Shown here: piece by piece, positions 1-6,471 of the stretch
How positions within the stretch are numbered: position 1 is the first letter of the stretch
Layout of the letters: every line of letters starts with the position of its first letter
Assembly (NCBI GenBank): GCA_026225015.1
Contig: JAMFRY010000089.1
Location: forward strand, 1-13,641
Origin: Alphaproteobacteria bacterium
GTDB lineage: Bacteria > Pseudomonadota > Alphaproteobacteria > Acetobacterales > Acetobacteraceae
DNA length: 13,641 bases
Direction of reading: 5' to 3'
Translations under genes and position numbers: made by a program
Notes under the pieces: generated by a model
The model's database searches: none
Seen by the model: only the letters and a program-made list of their open reading frames with translations
What the model was told of the DNA's origin: nothing

Positions 1-498
1 ACCGGCGCCAGTTGGAGTCTTGCCGGCACGATCGCCAATCTTCTCGATAACGGCTCGATCGCCATTGCCAGCGGCACCAGCCTGGATGTCTCAACCGCCG
101 TCAACGCCGCCAGCGCAGGCGTCTTCCAGCTTACCACCAAAGGCGCGCTGGAAATCGCCGAATTGCTTGGCAGCAAAGTGAAAATTCAGTTTCTCGGCGC
201 CACGCCGGCGAACAAACTCACCATCGACAGCGCCGCCAAGTTCGGCCTGAATGTCGGCAAATCCACCTATACCGGTCCGCTGCTGGAAGATTTCAAAGCC
301 GGCGATAGCATCGACCTCAAGGGCATCGCCGCTTCCGGGCTTAAGCTCAACTACAATACCACCACCGGCGATCTACAGATTACCACCAGCAGCGGCGGGG
401 TGGTAGCGACATTGCAATTCCAGAACAGCTCGCTGGGCACCGGCACATTCCACGCCGTAACCGATAATGCCGGGGGGACGTTGCTGACGCATAGCTAA
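1..498 (+). CDS. C-terminal part of a large repetitive surface/secreted protein (5' partial)
   Basis: The reading frame is open from the first base to the TAA at 496-498, giving about 165 residues whose N-terminus lies outside the window. The composition is low in Cys, Lys and aromatic residues and rich in Gly, Ala, Ser, Thr and Asn. It contains beta-strand-like blocks such as AGDSIDLKGIAASG and LNYNTTTGDLQIT, and ends in FHAVTDNAGGTLLTHS. Blocks of the type GDxIDLxGI followed by a final F-x5-D-x-x-GGT are common at the ends of repeats in large alphaproteobacterial adhesins and secreted repeat proteins; that family link is recall, not a search result. No autotransporter barrel or clear RTX nonapeptide run is visible here. 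Export, possibly by type I secretion, is inference. The exact function is unknown. Confidence 0.7.
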   Translation, partial: TGASWSLAGTIANLLDNGSIAIASGTSLDVSTAVNAASAGVFQLTTKGALEIAELLGSKVKIQFLGATPANKLTIDSAAKFGLNVGKSTYTGPLLEDFKAGDSIDLKGIAASGLKLNYNTTTGDLQITTSSGGVVATLQFQNSSLGTGTFHAVTDNAGGTLLTHS

Positions 499-545
499 AC
501 AGGAAGGCTTTGTTGCCGGCTGGATTGAGCCCAACGCCGAACCTC

Positions 546-596
546 TTGCAAATCAGCCAATTCTGGTCTAAATATTCAGCTAGTTTAATTTCTGGT
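546..596 (+). promoter_or_regulatory. Possible promoter/operator of the toxin-antitoxin pair
   Basis: In the AT-rich gap before the antitoxin gene, TTGCAA (546-551) and TAAATA (569-574) are spaced by 17 bp and could serve as -35 and -10. AATTCTGGT (559-567) and AATTTCTGGT (587-596) form a near-perfect direct repeat on either side of the -10. Type II toxin-antitoxin operons are usually repressed by their own antitoxin at such repeats, so this is a candidate operator. The -10 matches consensus poorly, so confidence is low. Confidence 0.3.
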
Positions 597-606
597 TGCA
601 ATTTCA

Positions 607-846
607 ATGGTCACCATAGGCGCCTTCGAAGCGAAAACCCATCTTTCGGCCTTGCTCGACCGGGTGGCGAATGGCGAGGAAATCGTCATCACCAAGCATG
701 GAAAACCCGTCGCGCGCCTCGTCAGCGCCGAAACTCCAGATCGTAACCGTGCAATTGAAGCTGTGGAACGGCTGAAAGAGCTTCGCAAGACGACGACGCT
801 GGGGGGCATTCCCTGGAAGGAACTCCGCGACTTCGGTCGCCGATGA
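607..846 (+). CDS. vapB: Phd/YefM-type antitoxin of a type II toxin-antitoxin system
   Basis: This 79-residue protein begins MVTIGAFEAKTHLSALLDRV and continues GEEIVITKHGKPVARLV, which is the classic N-terminal DNA-binding fold of Phd/YefM (prevent-host-death) antitoxins. The C-terminal tail, about residues 45-79, would be the flexible part that covers the toxin. The protein should neutralise the PIN-domain toxin encoded directly after it and repress its own operon. The stop TGA overlaps the toxin ATG in the arrangement ATGA, so the two are translationally coupled. The start has no strong Shine-Dalgarno sequence, but the conserved N-terminus fits it exactly. The pairing with a PIN toxin justifies the VapB name in a broad sense. 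Confidence 0.9.
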   Translation: MVTIGAFEAKTHLSALLDRVANGEEIVITKHGKPVARLVSAETPDRNRAIEAVERLKELRKTTTLGGIPWKELRDFGRR

Positions 847-1256
847 CTTCGGCCGTCCTCGACGCCTCTTTCGCAATCACGTGGTTTTTCGAGGATGAGG
901 CATCCCAGGAAACCGACAGACTCTTCGATGAAGTGGGTGATCGCGGCGCCATCGTTCCCAACCTCTGGCATATCGAGCTTGCAAATGTTCTATTACAGGC
1001 AGAAAAACGCGGTCGGATCACTGCGGCAGAGGCCGCAATCCGCCTCTCACTCATTGCCAGCCTTCCGATCAGCCTGGATCCGGAAACAGCCGCCCGTGCC
1101 TGGCGCGATGTTTTAGACATCGCGCGGCGTGAAAAACTTACGACCTACGACGCGACCTATCTGGAACTAGCGATCCGTCGTAACATTCCGCTTCTAACGA
1201 AGGACAAGGACCTCGCCCAAGCGGCCAAACGGCGAGGCATTTTAGTTTCGCCCTAA
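843..1256 (+). CDS. vapC: PIN-domain ribonuclease toxin, VapC family
   Basis: This 137-residue protein has a complete PIN-domain active site: Asp7 in VLDASF, Glu45 in HIELANVL, Asp103 in TTYDATYLELA and Asp121 in LLTKDKDL. These four acidic residues bind the Mg/Mn ions used to cut RNA; VapC toxins usually cleave tRNA or rRNA and stop translation. The target cannot be told from sequence. The length is normal for VapC and no residue is missing, so the toxin is probably active when freed from its antitoxin. The start ATG at 843 overlaps the antitoxin stop by 4 bp. The pair sits between an adhesin end and an IS-like end, an accessory-type setting. Confidence 0.93.
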   Translation: MTSAVLDASFAITWFFEDEASQETDRLFDEVGDRGAIVPNLWHIELANVLLQAEKRGRITAAEAAIRLSLIASLPISLDPETAARAWRDVLDIARREKLTTYDATYLELAIRRNIPLLTKDKDLAQAAKRRGILVSP

Positions 1257-1351
1257 ACGCGGCATAACGGGTTCAAGTTGGCAAAGAGTGGTGATTAGGC
1301 GACGCTCATGCACGAGCCCCAAGCTGAAGTGACAAGAGTCTTTTTGATGGT

Positions 1352-1374
1352 GGGTCAATTTGGATTTCCGCTTT
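1352..1374 (+). repeat. Left member of a 23-bp inverted-repeat pair (IS-like end)
   Basis: Reading rightwards from GGGTCA, this 23-bp sequence matches the reverse complement of 3712-3734 at 20 of 23 positions; all three differences are transitions. The two copies face each other and enclose the hydrolase and lysR genes. GGGTCA-type outer ends are seen in several IS families, but I cannot assign one. No target-site duplication is obvious outside the pair. Confidence 0.6.
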
Positions 1375-1431
1375 GCGCCAAACTTGGTCGTTGAGCGTTG
1401 AGGTGATGGCTCCTGAAAGCGGGCATGAGGT

Positions 1432-1457
1432 GGTGCAATGCCGGACGGCATTGCACC
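1432..1457. repeat. Perfect palindromic hairpin, 12-bp arms
   Basis: GGTGCAATGCCG at 1432-1443 is followed after 2 bp by its exact reverse complement at 1446-1457. In RNA the innermost pairs would open to give a 10 to 11 bp stem. There is no T-tract on the plus side beyond CTT, so it is not a standard intrinsic terminator. It may be a protein-binding palindrome or part of a relic mobile element. Confidence 0.6.
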
Positions 1458-1592
1458 CTTGCTGAGGAACTCCGCTGGGGCGGAATCATCGCTTTACTTT
1501 AGGATTTGCAGGTAGCAGGTGTCGATTTAGTGCTCCTCCCAATGGCCGTGCGCCTGCGCCTGAGCCGGAAAGCACGCTGGCATGTCGTTGGC

Positions 1593-1629
1593 GACAGATG
1601 TCATCCGGCACGGGCGGGTGACATCTGTC
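1593..1629 (-). terminator. Long hairpin past the hydrolase gene, probable transcription terminator
   Basis: Bases 1593-1607 pair with 1615-1629 over 15 bp with a single G-U type mismatch, and the loop is 7 nt. It lies 41 bp downstream of the hydrolase stop codon on the minus strand, the usual place for a terminator. There is no U-tract, as is common for GC-rich bacteria, so termination or 3'-end protection is inferred from stem strength and position only. Confidence 0.5.
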
Positions 1630-1669
1630 CGGCTGACGTTGGGTGATGGCCGCAGTGCGGTCGATCTCG

Positions 1670-2488
1670 TCAAGACCTGATGAACGAGAGCAGGTCGGGG
1701 TTGAGGACATCCGCATGTGTAGTCAGCATGCCATGGGGGTAGCCCGGATAGGTCTTCAGCGACCCGTTCTTGAGCAGGTCGACCGCGCGCGGCACGGAGC
1801 TTGCGAAGGGGACGACCTGATCGGCCTCGCCATGCATCACCAGCACCGGCACGGTGATCTTCTTGAGGTCTTCGGTATAGTCTTCCAGCCAAGAGTCGAC
1901 AGTCGCGTAGTGAGCCAGGGCACCCCCGGCCATGCCCTGGCGCCACCAGTTTGCAATTATCGCCTCCGAAGGCTCGGCTCCGTCGAGGTTGTAACCGTAG
2001 AATGGGTTCTCAGGGACGAACCGGAAGAACTGCGGCCGGTTGCCCAGCACGCCCGCGCGGATCGCTTCGAACCATTCCTGCGGCTGACCGGACGGGTTGT
2101 CCTCGCTCCGGTACATGTTCGGCGTCAGGGAAGCGACCAGCACCGCCTTCGCGACGCGCTCCGGGTGGCGGGCGACATAGCGAGCCACCTCACCGCCGCC
2201 TGTGGAGTGGCCGATGTGGATCGCGTCGTGCAGGTTGAGGTGCTCGGTCAGCGCCGCGAGGTCGGCAACCCAGCGGTCCATGTTGTTGCCGGTGCCGGAC
2301 TGGTCGGACCGGCCGTGGCCGCGCCGGTCGTGAGCGATCACCCGGTAGCCGTGGTGAAGGAAGAAGGTCATCTGGGCGTCCCAGTCATCCGCCGACAGCG
2401 GCCAGCCGTGGCTGAAAACGATCGGCTGGCCTGCGCCCCAGTCCTTGTAGAAGATGTTTACGCCGTCCGTGGTAGTGATTGTAGGCAT
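1670..2488 (-). CDS. Alpha/beta hydrolase, non-heme chloroperoxidase/esterase type
   Basis: This 272-residue protein is close in pattern to bacterial cofactor-free haloperoxidases (Cpo/BpoA type), which are about 275 residues long. Visible elements are the oxyanion motif HGW at 27-29, DRRGHGRS at 54-61, the nucleophile elbow GHSTGGG with Ser95, the acid Asp223 in GEADQVVP and His252 in YPHGM: a full Ser-Asp-His triad. Such enzymes hydrolyse esters and, with peracid formed from an organic acid and H2O2, can halogenate in vitro; the natural substrate is usually unknown. There is no signal peptide, so it should be cytosolic. The ATG at 2486-2488 is preceded by a strong GGAGGGA Shine-Dalgarno. 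It is divergent from a LysR regulator, which probably controls it. Both genes lie between the 23-bp inverted repeats. Confidence 0.92.
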   Translation of the reverse strand: MPTITTTDGVNIFYKDWGAGQPIVFSHGWPLSADDWDAQMTFFLHHGYRVIAHDRRGHGRSDQSGTGNNMDRWVADLAALTEHLNLHDAIHIGHSTGGGEVARYVARHPERVAKAVLVASLTPNMYRSEDNPSGQPQEWFEAIRAGVLGNRPQFFRFVPENPFYGYNLDGAEPSEAIIANWWRQGMAGGALAHYATVDSWLEDYTEDLKKITVPVLVMHGEADQVVPFASSVPRAVDLLKNGSLKTYPGYPHGMLTTHADVLNPDLLSFIRS

Positions 2489-2636
2489 CGAGTCCCTCCA
2501 TCTGCGCTGTTAAACATTCCCTAAAGATCGTGATCATCAATTGGAGCCATTCATCCACGCGCTAGTGCAATACGCCCCAATACGGTTACGTTAATAATTT
2601 CCCCTTTAATCAAAGACAAATACCTTGTACGTTCGA

Positions 2637-2657
2637 GCTATGCCTAAAAGGTATAGC
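2637..2657. promoter_or_regulatory. Putative LysR-type operator (T-N11-A dyad)
   Basis: GCTATGCC, a TAAAA spacer and GGTATAGC form an imperfect palindrome with one mismatch per arm pair. It contains the LysR-type signature T-N11-A (T2641 to A2653). It lies in the divergent intergenic region, right against the GAGGA ribosome-binding site (2658-2662) of lysR. A second left arm, ATACCTT at 2620-2626, can pair with AAGGTAT at 2648-2654. Binding here would most likely give autorepression of lysR and effector-dependent control of the hydrolase; that is inference from family behaviour. Confidence 0.5.
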
Positions 2658-2665
2658 GAGGACCG

Positions 2666-3589
2666 ATGGAACTGAGGCATTTGCGCTATTTTGTTGCTGT
2701 TGCGGAGGAGGGAAGCTTACTGACCGCAGCCGAGCGGCGGCTACACACTTCCCAGCCCTCACTCAGCAGACAAATTCGCGATCTGGAAACCGAAATCGGT
2801 GTAAAACTGCTGGAACGGCAGGCGCGCGGCGTGACGCTCACCGCCGCCGGTAAAGTGTTTCTTGATCACGCGCGGCTGGCGCTATTGCAAGTCGAGGCGG
2901 CTGCGGAAGGGGCCCGGCGGGCAGAACGGCCGGAAAAGCAATCGTTCGTTATCGGTTTTCTCGCAGGGCAAGAGGTCGTGTGGCTACCCCATGCATTGCG
3001 CATTATTCGTGAGGAAGCGGCGGAGGTTGAAATCATATTGTCCAGTCAATCTTCCCCGGACCTTGCTCTGGCACTGACACGAGGCAAGCTGGACGTCGCT
3101 TTCCTTCGCCCCGAGACGCAGAGTGTTGGTGTGTCCTTCAAGTTTTTAGCCAAGGAGCCACTGATCGCCGTGCTGCCGGCGGACCATCGCTTGACGTCGC
3201 GCAAAAAGATCCGGCCGCAGGACCTTGCCCGCGAAACTTACGTCAGTTCAGCTAGAATTTCTCCCGTATTGCAATCCGTGATCCAAGATTACGCGTCGAA
3301 AGTTGGGATCACACTCAAGGCAGAGTACGAAGGTGACGGCCTACCATCGGCAATGTCGCTCGTCGTTTCTACAGGTGGAATAACGCTTATTCCGCTTTAT
3401 GCGCAAAATATGCTGACGCCAAATGTCGTTGCTAGAGCACTTGAGGGCGTGCCTCCGACAATTGATCTCACCTTAGGATACAACGATTCAAACTCCTCAC
3501 CTTTACTCCGCCGATTTCTGTCTCGTTCTGATGAATTAGTCGCCAACGTACAAAATCAGAGCATCATCCGCTATGCTGAAGTTCCATAG
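2666..3589 (+). CDS. LysR-family transcriptional regulator
   Basis: This 307-residue protein starts MELRHLRYFVAVAEEGSLLTAA; a LysR winged helix-turn-helix covers about residues 1-60, with the recognition region HTSQPSLSRQIRDLE. A linker helix and a two-lobed effector-binding domain follow (about 90-300), with FVIGFLAGQE at its start and DVAFLRPE in the middle. Full length is normal for the family. The HTH and early effector segment resemble the HcaR/CatR-like branch, but the ligand cannot be told. The start ATG follows GAGGA with a short 3-bp gap. The gene is divergent from the hydrolase gene, its probable target. Codon use is less GC-rich than neighbours: 3481-3540 is about 43% GC against 75% in a purD stretch (11701-11760), which suggests transfer. 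Confidence 0.93.
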   Translation: MELRHLRYFVAVAEEGSLLTAAERRLHTSQPSLSRQIRDLETEIGVKLLERQARGVTLTAAGKVFLDHARLALLQVEAAAEGARRAERPEKQSFVIGFLAGQEVVWLPHALRIIREEAAEVEIILSSQSSPDLALALTRGKLDVAFLRPETQSVGVSFKFLAKEPLIAVLPADHRLTSRKKIRPQDLARETYVSSARISPVLQSVIQDYASKVGITLKAEYEGDGLPSAMSLVVSTGGITLIPLYAQNMLTPNVVARALEGVPPTIDLTLGYNDSNSSPLLRRFLSRSDELVANVQNQSIIRYAEVP

Positions 3590-3607
3590 TAGAGATCAAG
3601 CTCATGC

Positions 3608-3723
3608 GATTTCTGCTTGTTGGTGTGCTCCCGAATTTTGTGCCGCTAATGGCAGCTTATTTCACTTTCCGCTCCGTAGCGGACCTTCCGCTTCCGGCCA
3701 ACTCCAGCCAAAAAGCAGAAATC
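3608..3723. repeat. Short inverted repeat overlapping the right IS-like end
   Basis: The 16 bp at 3608-3623 match the reverse complement of 3708-3723 at 15 positions; the outer 11 bp are perfect. The right arm shares its sequence with the inner part of the right 23-bp IS-like end, so 3608 is in effect a third, partial copy pointing the opposite way. The 84 bp between hold a small hairpin (CCGCT-CCGT-AGCGG, 3669-3682) and no gene. This may be the remains of nested or repeated element ends. Confidence 0.5.
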
Positions 3724-3734
3724 TAAACTGACCC
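3712..3734 (-). repeat. Right member of the 23-bp inverted-repeat pair (IS-like end)
   Basis: Read on the minus strand from 3734 leftwards, this begins GGGTCAGTTTAGATTT and matches 1352-1374 at 20 of 23 positions. It faces inwards, towards lysR. Its outer edge is 2 bp from the TAG stop of the mechanosensitive channel gene (3736-3738), so the element, if real, inserted at or into the 3' end of that gene. Confidence 0.6.
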
Positions 3735-3735
3735 G

Positions 3736-6174
3736 CTACCGTATTTGTGGCTCGCGGGCGTCCGAGCCTTTTTCCTCAGGGAGAGCAGCGCCTTCTTTCG
3801 TTGCCGTATCCTCGCCTTCCGGCCGCAGCCGCTCCAGCAGCCCGCCCCATTCCTTCGGGTCCACGGTCAGCGTCGAGACGCTGCTGCTATAGGGAATCTC
3901 GATCTTCTCCTCGGCGAAGCGCTGCACCATGCGGCGGCTGAATTCGCGCCGCACCGCCCAATGCTGGCCGGGGCCGGTGCGAATCTGACCGGTAATGATC
4001 AGCGCGTTCGCGCCGAACTGGTCCAGCCCGTTGATTTGCAGATCATCGCGGATCATCGACCCCCAGGTCGCCTCCGCCCGCATGGTTCGCGCAATATCGG
4101 TCAGCACCGCGCAGACATGGTCGATATTCTCCGCATATCCCACGCCGACGGAGATTTGCGCATAGCCGAAATCCCGGGTCTGGTTGGTGACGGTGGTGAC
4201 CGACGAGAACGGAATGATATTCACCGAGCCATCGCCGCCGCGCAGCCGGATGGTGCGGATGGAAAGCCGTTCCACGGTGCCGGACATGCCCGCCAGCGTT
4301 ACCACATCGCCCACCTGCATGGTGTCTTCCAGCAGCAGGAACAGCCCGGTGATGATATCCTGCACCAGCTTCTGGCTGCCAAAACCGATGGCGATGCCAA
4401 GCACCCCGGCGCCGGCCAGCAAAGGTGCGGCATTCACGCCGATCTTGCTCAGGCAGATCAGCCCCGCCACCAGGCCGATCGCGGTGCCGAAGGTGGCTTT
4501 CAGGATCGGCGCCAGCGTGCGCAGCCGCAAGGCCTGGCGGGTTTTGCCGGAAGCGGTCAGCCGGTCGATTCGTCCTTCCAGCAGACCGTTTGCGAACTCC
4601 CAGATGATCACGGCAATCGCTACGGTGATGATGATCGCGATGAAAGCGGAGATCAGGCTGCGGCTGATTGGGTCCTGCAGCAGCCAGGGCAGGATATTCA
4701 CCCCCCAGCCAAGCAGGATCACCGCTGCCACGGCGATTGCGATGATAATTCGCAAGACCGCTTTTGTGAGTGGATTATAGGCGCGGGCACGGGTGACGAG
4801 ATTGGGGTGCCGCAATTTCCGCCCTTTGGGGTCGGGGAAAATACGGTCCAGCGCGTGCTCGCTGCCATTCCAGGCCAGCCGGCCCAGGATGAGGGCAGCG
4901 ACGAAACACAGCACGACGCGCAGCAACACGGCAAAGGCGTTCTGCACGCCGCCGGCCCAGGCCACCCACAGCGCCAGCACGTAAAACAGCGCGAGGTAGT
5001 GCCAGGCTTTGCCCATCCGCCGGCGCGGACCCGCCAGCAGGCTATCGGGGTCCGGATTGCCCCTGATCCAGCCGCCCACTACTTTGCGGCTCTGCCAGAT
5101 CATGATCGAAAGTTCGACGTGAATGACCAGGACCAGAATCCGGGTGACCGCCATCGCGCCGGTTTTCGGCAAATCCAGGATTTCGCTGATAGAGACGATA
5201 CCGTAAGTGAATCCGCCGGTGACTACCAAGATGCGCAACCAGCGGTTCAGCCACAGCGCTTGCACGTCCTGCATCCGGAACAGGCGCAGAGGCGGCGCCC
5301 AGGGTGCGAGCAGAAAACGCGATATCTCCAATACGATCCTGCAGAACAGATAGGCGTTGGAAATGCCGACCGCGGAGAGACGCGCATCCCGGGAGGTGAC
5401 GAATCCAAGCCCCAGCAGCGATCCGGCGGCCAGGCCGAAGGCAAGCACAGGCGCCAGGCCGAGCGCCAGATGCAGCAAGGCCAGCAACAGCCGGCGGCAC
5501 CAGGCAAAAAGCGAACCGCGAAGCTGCTTGTGTTCTTCGATTTCCCCTGCTTCAGCCGCCGCCAGTCCGGCGTTTTCCAGTCCGGCGTTTTCCAGTCCGG
5601 CGTTTTCCAGTCCGGCGTTTTCTAGCCCGGCGCTGTCCGGCGGCAATTTCTCATTGGCGTGGAGTAGTCTTGTCGCCCGCCGCGCCAGCACGGCGCGCGG
5701 CCGGGTAAGGCCGAGGCGCAGCGCTATGTCCAGGACGATCGCCGGAAGCACGGTCATCACCAGGCCTTCGGCGATTCCCTTGGCGTCCTGCTGGCGCTGG
5801 GCGTCACCCGGAAAGCTTTCCAGCCACTGCCATACCGGCGTCAAAGCCGTCGATTTTTGGATCGCGCTGATGAAGTCCAGTACGGTTCCGGTGGCTTCGT
5901 GGTCGATCAGGCTGGTGACAGATAATCCCAGTGTGTCGGTGCCGAATGGCGAGGGCGCGTCCTCATCATTTTTCTGCGCGCCAAGCGCAGCGGCGCCCGT
6001 GAGCGCCGCCAAGGGCGAGCCGGGAATGATCGTGCTCACGGTTGGCGCTGGTGATGCGGGCGCGGTAGCGGGCTTGGCGGCTTGGTGGGTGGCCAGCGCC
6101 TGCGCGCCGGCCTGGGCAGGCAAAGCAAGGGCCGATATGAGGGTAATGGCGAGTAAAGCGATCAGGCGTTGCAT
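3736..6174 (-). CDS. Large MscS-family mechanosensitive ion channel
   Basis: This 812-residue inner-membrane protein has an N-terminal signal-like segment (1-25) ending AQA, a long Ala/Pro-rich periplasmic region, then about ten or eleven membrane segments between residues 134 and 612. The MscS core is at the C-terminal side: the pore helix LLAGAGVLGIAIGFGSQ (585-601), QDIITGLFLLLEDTMQVGDVV (beta domain start, 605-625), GTVERLSIRTIRLR and NIIPFSSVTTVTN. An alpha/beta cytosolic domain runs to about 770, ending IPYSSSVSTL. Such channels release solutes during hypo-osmotic shock. Size and multi-helix extension resemble the YbiO/YnaI-like group rather than small MscS. A 15-bp tandem repeat encodes NAGLE units at about 182-204. 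The start has no clear Shine-Dalgarno. The charged tail (780-812) ends 2 bp from an IS-like end and may be altered. Confidence 0.93.
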   Translation of the reverse strand: MQRLIALLAITLISALALPAQAGAQALATHQAAKPATAPASPAPTVSTIIPGSPLAALTGAAALGAQKNDEDAPSPFGTDTLGLSVTSLIDHEATGTVLDFISAIQKSTALTPVWQWLESFPGDAQRQQDAKGIAEGLVMTVLPAIVLDIALRLGLTRPRAVLARRATRLLHANEKLPPDSAGLENAGLENAGLENAGLENAGLAAAEAGEIEEHKQLRGSLFAWCRRLLLALLHLALGLAPVLAFGLAAGSLLGLGFVTSRDARLSAVGISNAYLFCRIVLEISRFLLAPWAPPLRLFRMQDVQALWLNRWLRILVVTGGFTYGIVSISEILDLPKTGAMAVTRILVLVIHVELSIMIWQSRKVVGGWIRGNPDPDSLLAGPRRRMGKAWHYLALFYVLALWVAWAGGVQNAFAVLLRVVLCFVAALILGRLAWNGSEHALDRIFPDPKGRKLRHPNLVTRARAYNPLTKAVLRIIIAIAVAAVILLGWGVNILPWLLQDPISRSLISAFIAIIITVAIAVIIWEFANGLLEGRIDRLTASGKTRQALRLRTLAPILKATFGTAIGLVAGLICLSKIGVNAAPLLAGAGVLGIAIGFGSQKLVQDIITGLFLLLEDTMQVGDVVTLAGMSGTVERLSIRTIRLRGGDGSVNIIPFSSVTTVTNQTRDFGYAQISVGVGYAENIDHVCAVLTDIARTMRAEATWGSMIRDDLQINGLDQFGANALIITGQIRTGPGQHWAVRREFSRRMVQRFAEEKIEIPYSSSVSTLTVDPKEWGGLLERLRPEGEDTATKEGAALPEEKGSDAREPQIR
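5566..5640 (-). repeat. 15-bp tandem repeat inside the mscS-type gene
   Basis: The plus-strand unit TCCGGCGTTTTCCAG occurs at 5566-5580, 5581-5595 and 5596-5610 exactly, at 5611-5625 with one change, and at 5626-5640 as a degenerate copy. On the coding strand it encodes AGLEN pentapeptides at about residues 184-203, in the linker between the first and second membrane regions. The period is a multiple of three, so copy-number change would lengthen or shorten the linker by five residues without frameshift. Confidence 0.95.
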
Positions 6175-6262
6175 GGCGGCAAGCCAGAGGGCGGAATGTC
6201 GCCTCTGTCAATTCGTCGGTTGATTCGTGGCAAAATTCCGGGGCGCGTTTATATATGGGCCA

Positions 6263-6454
6263 ATGAAGCTGTTTTTGATGGTCCTGCTTGGGATCGACAT
6301 GGTGGCGGTGGTGGTTGTGATGCTGGTCGGCGCGGTCGGCATGGCGAATCTCAGCCGCGATCCGCATGTTTCCAACAAACTCATGCGCGCCCGCGTTGCG
6401 CTGCAGGGCGTTGCGGTCGCGCTGGTCGTGTTGCTGCTGTTGACCAGCCGCTGA
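6263..6454 (+). CDS. Small HIG1-type twin-transmembrane protein
   Basis: This 63-residue protein consists of two hydrophobic helices (about 2-26 and 44-61) joined by a short polar loop NLSRDPHVSNKLMRARVALQ. The pattern SNKLMRARVxLQGxA followed by a final helix is typical of the bacterial HIG1-domain or twin-transmembrane proteins found across alphaproteobacteria. Relatives in eukaryotes associate with respiratory complexes; the bacterial role is not established. I chose the ATG at 6263 because the GTG at 6227 adds a stretch (AKFRGAFIYGP) not expected in the family; no strong Shine-Dalgarno separates the two. It is divergent from the mscS-type gene with an 88-bp gap and convergent with the BLUF gene. 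Confidence 0.75.
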   Translation: MKLFLMVLLGIDMVAVVVVMLVGAVGMANLSRDPHVSNKLMRARVALQGVAVALVVLLLLTSR

Positions 6455-6471
6455 GCAGAGTCCGATTGTCG

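Larger units (their letters stand above)
1257..1669. other. Gene-poor stretch between vapC and the hydrolase gene
   Basis: No convincing gene is present in this 413-bp stretch; the short open frames here have no recognisable protein pattern. It holds an IS-like terminal sequence (1352-1374), a perfect short-loop hairpin (1432-1457) and a long hairpin just past the hydrolase stop (1593-1629). A frame ending HNGFKLAKSGD before the TAG near 1298 could be a transposase tail, but it is too short to support. The concentration of inverted repeats and the lack of coding signal fit relic mobile-element DNA. Confidence 0.5.

Noticed and set aside
1257..1300. Possible transposase tail ending HNGFKLAKSGD
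   Set aside because: Too short to separate from chance, with no upstream coding sequence because vapC occupies it in another frame.
1643..2524. A 293-codon open frame on the plus strand opposite the hydrolase
   Set aside because: The minus-strand frame has the full catalytic triad and a strong ribosome-binding site; this frame is Val/Arg/His-rich shadow sequence.
3745..5625. A 626-codon open frame on the plus strand
   Set aside because: It lies fully opposite the mechanosensitive-channel gene, is rich in Gln, Arg, Asp and His as expected of an antisense shadow in GC-rich DNA, and shows no family motif.
5566..5640. Possible CRISPR-like array
   Set aside because: The units are 15 bp with no spacers and lie in frame within a gene; it is a simple tandem repeat.
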